From: DAIDHZ01 sp965370365
Lineage (GTDB): Bacteria > Chlamydiota > Chlamydiia > Chlamydiales > SM23-39
Length of the DNA: 9,144 bases
Reading direction: 5' to 3'
Assembly (NCBI GenBank): GCA_965370365.1
Contig: CBDUSP010000061.1
Coordinates: 1 to 9,144 of the forward strand
Below the pieces are notes generated by a model. The model made no database searches, had not been told where the DNA came from, and saw only the letters and a list, made by a program, of their open reading frames with translations. How positions within the stretch are numbered: the first letter of the stretch is position 1; each line of letters opens with the position of its first letter. Shown here piece by piece: positions 5,522 to 9,144 of the stretch. A program made the translations under genes and the position numbers.

Positions 5522-7465
5522 ATGTTTGGAAGACTTGGCGATCACGCACTAAAACATGACTGGATCGAGTATTTGGCAGGCGTTTTTATGCTTGTCGGTG
5601 CCATCTATCTTGTGGTTCTAATCACGCGCCTTGGAAAGTGGAAGTGGCTTTGGAAAGAGTGGATCACATCGGTTGATCATAAAAAGATTGGGATCATGTA
5701 CATTGTGGTCTCGGCGATCATGCTCGCCAAAGGGCTTATCGATGCCGTTATGATGCGGGCACAGCAGGCCATGGCCTTTGGTGACTCTTCAGGATATTTG
5801 GGAGCGGAGCACTTTCAGCAGATTTTCACAGCGCATGGCCTTACGATGATTTTGTTTGTGGGAATGGGCCTTATCTTTGGGATTATCAACTTAGTTCTTC
5901 CCATGCAAATCGGTGCAAGAGATGTTGCTTTCCCTTACTTAAACTCTTTGAGTTTTTGGCTCTTCTCCTCTGCATCGATGTACATCTTGGTCTCTCTTGT
6001 CATTGGCGTTTTTGCCGGCACAGGCTGGTCTTCTTACACTCCACTTGCAGGGATTAAGTATAATCCGGGGGTCGGGGTCGATTATTGGCTTTGGACGGTG
6101 CAGATATCGGGACTGGGGAGCCTTCTTACGGGGGTCAATTTTTTTGTCACCATTGTGAAGATGCGTTGTCCTGGCATGACGCTCATGAGGATGCCGATTT
6201 TCGTTTGGGCGTCTTTATCTGCTATTATTTTGGTGGTTTTTACCTTCCCAGTGTTAACGGGAGCTGTAGCGATGCTCTCAACAGATCGCCTTCTAGACAC
6301 CCACATCTTTACTACTGAGCTTGGTGGGAATCCGATGCTGTTTATTAACTTGTTCTGGGTTTGGGGGCATCCTGAAGTTTATATTCTCATCTTACCTATT
6401 TTTGGGATTTTCTCTGAAATCGTTCCCGTATTTACAGGGAAGAAACTCTTTGGTTATACCACGATGGTGTTCGCACTTCTTGCAATTACGGTTTTATCAT
6501 TTCTTGTCTGGCTTCACCACTTCTTTACGATGGGCGCGGGTCCCTCGGTGAATGCCTTTTTTGGAATCATGACGATGATTATTGCGATTCCAACGGGTGT
6601 CAAGGTCTTTAATTGGCTCTTTACGATGTTTCGAGGGAAGATACGATTCACAGTGCCGATGCTTTGGTTTCTAGCGTTTATTTTTACCTTTACTCTCGGG
6701 GGAATGACGGGAGTTATGATGTCGATCCCTGGGATTGATTTCCAAGTGCATAACAGCCTGTTCTTGGTAGCTCACTTCCACAACGTGATTATTGGAGGTG
6801 TTGTCTTCGGTCTTTTTGCAGGCTTGACATATTGGTTCCCCAAGTTTTTTGGCTTCCGCTTAGATGAAAAATGGGGAATAAGGGCCTTTTGGTGTTGGTT
6901 TCTCGGCTTTCTCCTTGCCTTTATGCCTCTTTACCTCCTCGGATTCATGGGAATTAGAAGGCGCTTGAATTACTTCCAAGATCCTTCGCTTCAACCGCTC
7001 TTTTTAATTGCAGCTCTTGGCGCTGCGGTGATTCTTCTTGGGGTTTTTTTCCAGGTCATTCAAGTTATCGTCAGCATCAAGCATCGCAAAAAGCTAAAAG
7101 ACACAACGGGCGATCCATGGGGAGGAAGGACTCTAGAGTGGATGACCAAATCTCCACCCCCATTCTATAACTTTGCAAAGACACCGACTGTTCATGGAAA
7201 GGATCCTTTTTGGGCGATGAAGCAATCTGGAAGAGCTCCAGAAAAGGGGCCTTATGAAGAGATTCACATGCCAAAAAATACTGCAGGTGGATTCTATATC
7301 GGAGTTTTAAGCTTCCTTGTTGGCTTTGGTATGGTGTGGCATATGTTCTGGCTCGCTGGTATAAGCGCGATTGGAATTATTGCATGTCTCATTTATCGGC
7401 TCTACGAAAAAGAGACCTCCTACTTTGTCCCTGTAAAAACAATTAACAAACTTGAGGGAGTATGA
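5522..7465 (+). CDS. cyoB: cytochrome bo3 ubiquinol oxidase subunit I (catalytic)
   Basis: 647 residues, inner-membrane heme-copper oxidase subunit that oxidizes ubiquinol, reduces O2 to water and pumps protons. All ligands are seen, each numbered one below E. coli CyoB: heme b His105 (F-T-A-H-G) and His420, CuB His283 (W-G-H-P-E-V-Y) with Tyr287, His332 and His333 (L-H-H-F-F), heme o3 His418, D-channel Asp134 (G-A-R-D-V-A-F) and K-channel Lys361 (P-T-G-V-K). Of the quinol-site residues Asp74, His97 and Gln100 are kept, but the E. coli Arg71 position is Lys70. The C-terminus keeps D-P-W-G-G-R-T-L-E-W and E-E-I-H-M-P-K-N and ends about 15 residues earlier than in E. coli. ATG 5522 is preferred because the protein then starts M-F-G like E. 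coli and AGGTG stands six bases upstream, although a GTG at 5513 overlaps the cyoA stop. The cyoC start overlaps the stop codon (ATGA). Confidence 0.97.
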   Translation: MFGRLGDHALKHDWIEYLAGVFMLVGAIYLVVLITRLGKWKWLWKEWITSVDHKKIGIMYIVVSAIMLAKGLIDAVMMRAQQAMAFGDSSGYLGAEHFQQIFTAHGLTMILFVGMGLIFGIINLVLPMQIGARDVAFPYLNSLSFWLFSSASMYILVSLVIGVFAGTGWSSYTPLAGIKYNPGVGVDYWLWTVQISGLGSLLTGVNFFVTIVKMRCPGMTLMRMPIFVWASLSAIILVVFTFPVLTGAVAMLSTDRLLDTHIFTTELGGNPMLFINLFWVWGHPEVYILILPIFGIFSEIVPVFTGKKLFGYTTMVFALLAITVLSFLVWLHHFFTMGAGPSVNAFFGIMTMIIAIPTGVKVFNWLFTMFRGKIRFTVPMLWFLAFIFTFTLGGMTGVMMSIPGIDFQVHNSLFLVAHFHNVIIGGVVFGLFAGLTYWFPKFFGFRLDEKWGIRAFWCWFLGFLLAFMPLYLLGFMGIRRRLNYFQDPSLQPLFLIAALGAAVILLGVFFQVIQVIVSIKHRKKLKDTTGDPWGGRTLEWMTKSPPPFYNFAKTPTVHGKDPFWAMKQSGRAPEKGPYEEIHMPKNTAGGFYIGVLSFLVGFGMVWHMFWLAGISAIGIIACLIYRLYEKETSYFVPVKTINKLEGV

Positions 7466-8043
7466 GAGAGCACGATCACGCATCGCAAGAGTACTCAAAA
7501 ACGGTCTTTGGGTTTTGGGTCTATCTCTTAACAGATTTTGTTCTGTTTGCAACGATTTTGGCATCCTACTTTGTCTTAAGACATAGTACGGTTGGAGGGC
7601 CAACGGCTCGCGATGTGCTTCCCTTGTGGTTTAGCTTTGTGCAGACAATTGTCCTTTTAGGATGTAGTTTAACAAGCGGTTTTGCTGAAGTAATGGCCTT
7701 TCGCAAAAAAAGGGGATCTACTCTTTTCTGGCTTGGGGTTACCTTTGTTCTTGGATGCATCTTTTTAGGGATGGGATTGTCTGGATTCTCTACTCTTATC
7801 CAGGCCGGGCACGGATGGGACAAAAGCGCATTTTTATCGATCTATTTTACGCTTATTGGAACGCACTTTTTTCACGTAATCTTTGCCCTTCTTTGGATTG
7901 TAGTTCTCGGGCCGCTTGCCTTCCGATTTGGTCTTGGTCCAAGGAGCTTGCAGCGATTTAGTTGTCTGCGGATTTTTTGGCAGTTTATAGGGATGATTTG
8001 GATCGGCGTTTTTACAGTCGTTTACCTCTTAGGAGTCAGCTAA
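7462..8043 (+). CDS. cyoC: cytochrome bo3 ubiquinol oxidase subunit III
   Basis: 193 residues (E. coli 204), with five hydrophobic helices and the family landmarks F-G-F-W-V-Y-L-L-T-D near the N-terminus, G-G-P-T-A-R-D, L-I-G-T-H-F-F-H-V and the C-terminal V-F-T-V-V-Y-L-L-G. Subunit III packs against subunit I and stabilizes the complex and its proton uptake. Several positions usually conserved across heme-copper oxidase subunit III are changed: G-M-E-I-Y-E-F of E. coli reads G-M-G-L-S-G-F, and F-W-H-F-L-D reads F-W-Q-F-I-G, so two Glu, one His and one Asp inside the membrane are lost. The His-rich N-terminal extension of E. coli is reduced to H-D-H. The ATG overlaps the cyoB stop codon, and GAGGGAG is directly upstream, so translation should be coupled. 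Confidence 0.94.
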   Translation: MREHDHASQEYSKTVFGFWVYLLTDFVLFATILASYFVLRHSTVGGPTARDVLPLWFSFVQTIVLLGCSLTSGFAEVMAFRKKRGSTLFWLGVTFVLGCIFLGMGLSGFSTLIQAGHGWDKSAFLSIYFTLIGTHFFHVIFALLWIVVLGPLAFRFGLGPRSLQRFSCLRIFWQFIGMIWIGVFTVVYLLGVS

Positions 8044-8044
8044 C

Positions 8045-8371
8045 ATGATTGATCTTCATAGCAAAGATAACACACGAGTAAAGCCCCTTTTTATTGGTTT
8101 TTTTCTATCTCTTCTTTGCACGGCAGGGGCTTACTTAATCGCGTTTTCTCACGTGTTGAACTATGCCCTTTTTTTTGGCGCAATTGCCTTTTTGGGGGCA
8201 ATCCAAACATTTGTGCAGATTATCTTTTTCTTCCGTCTTGGTACTGAGAAAAAACCGCGCTGGAATTTACTGATGTTCTTGCTTATGAGTTTTGTTGTCT
8301 TCTGCATTATCGGAGGTTCCATCTGGATCATGAACAACTTGGGATACCACACAGACTATGAGCCAAATTAA
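8045..8371 (+). CDS. cyoD: cytochrome bo3 ubiquinol oxidase subunit IV
   Basis: 108 residues (E. coli 109) with three membrane helices, a short polar N-terminus and the C-terminal signature G-S-I-W-I-M-N-N-L-G-Y that matches E. coli G-S-I-W-I-M-W-N-L-N-Y. The middle helix reads Q-T-F-V-Q-I-I-F-F-F-R-L, where E. coli has V-Q-V-L-V-H-L-V-C-F-L-H-M, so both His are replaced. This small subunit assists assembly of CuB and heme in subunit I in E. coli. It starts one base after the cyoC stop, with AGGAG (8031-8035) nine bases upstream, and its last 14 bases overlap cyoE. Confidence 0.92.
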   Translation: MIDLHSKDNTRVKPLFIGFFLSLLCTAGAYLIAFSHVLNYALFFGAIAFLGAIQTFVQIIFFFRLGTEKKPRWNLLMFLLMSFVVFCIIGGSIWIMNNLGYHTDYEPN

Positions 8372-9038
8372 ACCAACTACATTTTCTAAAAAGTCTTACC
8401 TGCTTCTTACAAAGCCGGGGATTATGATGGGCAATGCCATCACACTCTTAGCTGGGTTTTTTCTAGCGGCGAGAGGTTCTTTTAATCTTGTTCTTTTTCT
8501 AGCAACTGTTGTGGGGCTTTCTTCTGTAATTGGGTCGTCTTGTGTCTTTAACAACCTCATTGATCGGGTGGCGGATGCAAAGATGGAGCGAACGAAAAAA
8601 CGGTCGATGGCGCTCAAATCCATCCCCCGAAAAAAGCTTATTTTCTTTGCCGTTGCTCTAGGTGTGTTTGGATCTGCTCTGCTCTTTTTCTTCACCAATC
8701 TTTTAGCTTTTGGCATTGGTCTTTTTGGTTTTGTCGTCTATGTAGGGCTCTATAGCTTTATGAAGTATTCCTCTACCCGAGGAACTTTGATAGGAAGCAT
8801 TGCAGGGGCAGTTCCCCCAGTTGTTGGCTATGTAGCTGTCACAAACAGCTTAGACTTAGGAGCTTACCTACTGTTTGTGATCGTAGTGATTTGGCAAATG
8901 CCCCACTTTTATGCGATTGCCATTTTTCGGATGAAGGATTACAGAGCAGCCGCCATTCCGGTTTTGCCGATTGTTAAAGGCATGAAAACAACCAAAGTCC
9001 ACATGCTCCTTTATATTCTTGTCTTTTTACTTTTATAA
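8358..9038 (+). pseudogene. cyoE: protoheme IX farnesyltransferase (heme O synthase), 3'-truncated
   Basis: 226 residues where E. coli CyoE has 296. The enzyme joins a farnesyl group to heme b to give heme O for CyoB. Both prenyl-diphosphate-binding regions survive: N-N-L-I-D-R-V-A-D-A-K-M-E-R-T (about 65-79) and Y-A-I-A-I-F-R-M-K-D-Y (about 185-195), as do the T-K-P-G start and G-T-L-I-G-S-I-A-G-A. Similarity runs through V-K-G-M-K-T-T-K-V-H and L-Y-I-L-V-F, then stops: L-L-L and a TAA follow, and the last ~75 residues, roughly two membrane helices, are missing. The next 106 bases are about 22% GC and continue the protein in no frame. An insertion or rearrangement within the gene is the simplest reading; a functional short enzyme is unlikely but not excluded. 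The start overlaps cyoD by 14 bases, with no good Shine-Dalgarno. Confidence 0.85.
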
Positions 9039-9144
9039 ATTCATATATTGTCATCATTTTATCTGAACTACATTTATAATCTTTCATAAATTGTGTTATA
9101 TTATTTGGTTTTTGCACACATATAATAGGTCTATATGCTTTATA
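8974..9144 (-). CDS. possible partial gene entering from the right edge
   Basis: A minus-strand frame is open from the window edge for 56 codons, through the 22% GC tail and into the cyoE 3' end, where it stops at 8974-8976. Its first ~36 codons lie in the AT-rich tail and give a mixed, Lys/Tyr-rich, protein-like sequence with T-Q-F-M-K-D-Y-K-C and M-M-T-I-Y-E-F-I-K-V-K-R; the remainder is the reverse of cyoE. An open frame of this length in such AT-rich DNA is mildly unexpected. It might be the 3' end of a gene carried by whatever broke cyoE, for example a transposase, but I recognise no motif. Too short to decide. Confidence 0.2.
   Translation of the reverse strand, partial: YKAYRPIICVQKPNNITQFMKDYKCSSDKMMTIYEFIKVKRQEYKGACGLWLFSCL
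9039..9144. other. AT-rich sequence abutting the truncated cyoE
   Basis: By hand count 23 of 106 bases are G or C (about 22%), against roughly twice that in the operon. Plus-strand frames are closed by several stops. No clear terminal inverted repeat or target duplication can be seen because only one side is in the window. It is probably foreign to the operon: a mobile element end, a repeat or a rearranged neighbour. Confidence 0.5.

Overview
The window looks like chromosome of a member of the phylum Chlamydiae outside the genus Chlamydia. The strongest evidence is the primary sigma factor (2812-4470), which from memory is almost co-linear with chlamydial sigma-66, including its own N-terminal region and the long insert before region 2. 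The S20 gene close upstream of it, divergently oriented, recalls the rpsT / one hypothetical gene / rpoD order of Chlamydia trachomatis. Base composition is moderate, roughly mid-40s percent GC by eye, except for the last ~106 bases.

Left part (1-1650, minus strand): an apparent operon rpsT -> calcineurin-like metallophosphoesterase -> prepilin-like (type II secretion pseudopilin) gene, with a possible next gene running off the left edge. A credible sigma-66/70 promoter lies upstream of rpsT. Middle (1650-2812): a strong plus-strand promoter faces away from rpsT and leads into a short hydrophobic plus-strand frame. That frame overlaps, tail to tail and codon-aligned, the 3' end of a minus-strand coiA-like gene (CoiA family, linked elsewhere to natural transformation). 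coiA and rpoD diverge from a 46-base gap. A near-consensus rpoD promoter sits there, with its -35 hexamer inside the coiA coding region.

Right part (4471-9144, plus strand): a 167-base leader, then a tightly packed cyoABCDE operon for a cytochrome bo3-type ubiquinol oxidase. Genes overlap or are separated by one base. CyoA lacks CuA ligands, and CyoB has all heme and CuB ligands plus the D- and K-channel residues, so this is a quinol rather than a cytochrome c oxidase. CyoABCD form the complex. CyoE would farnesylate heme b to heme O for the CyoB active site. cyoE is broken: homology stops after about 223 codons, next to a stop codon and an abrupt switch to ~22% GC sequence, which suggests an insertion or rearrangement.

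I see no RNA gene, CRISPR array or complete mobile element, and no clearly new multi-gene system. The best leads are the antiparallel coiA / hydrophobic-frame overlap with its own promoter, the truncated cyoE with its AT-rich junction, and several unusual substitutions in the oxidase subunits and the prepilin.
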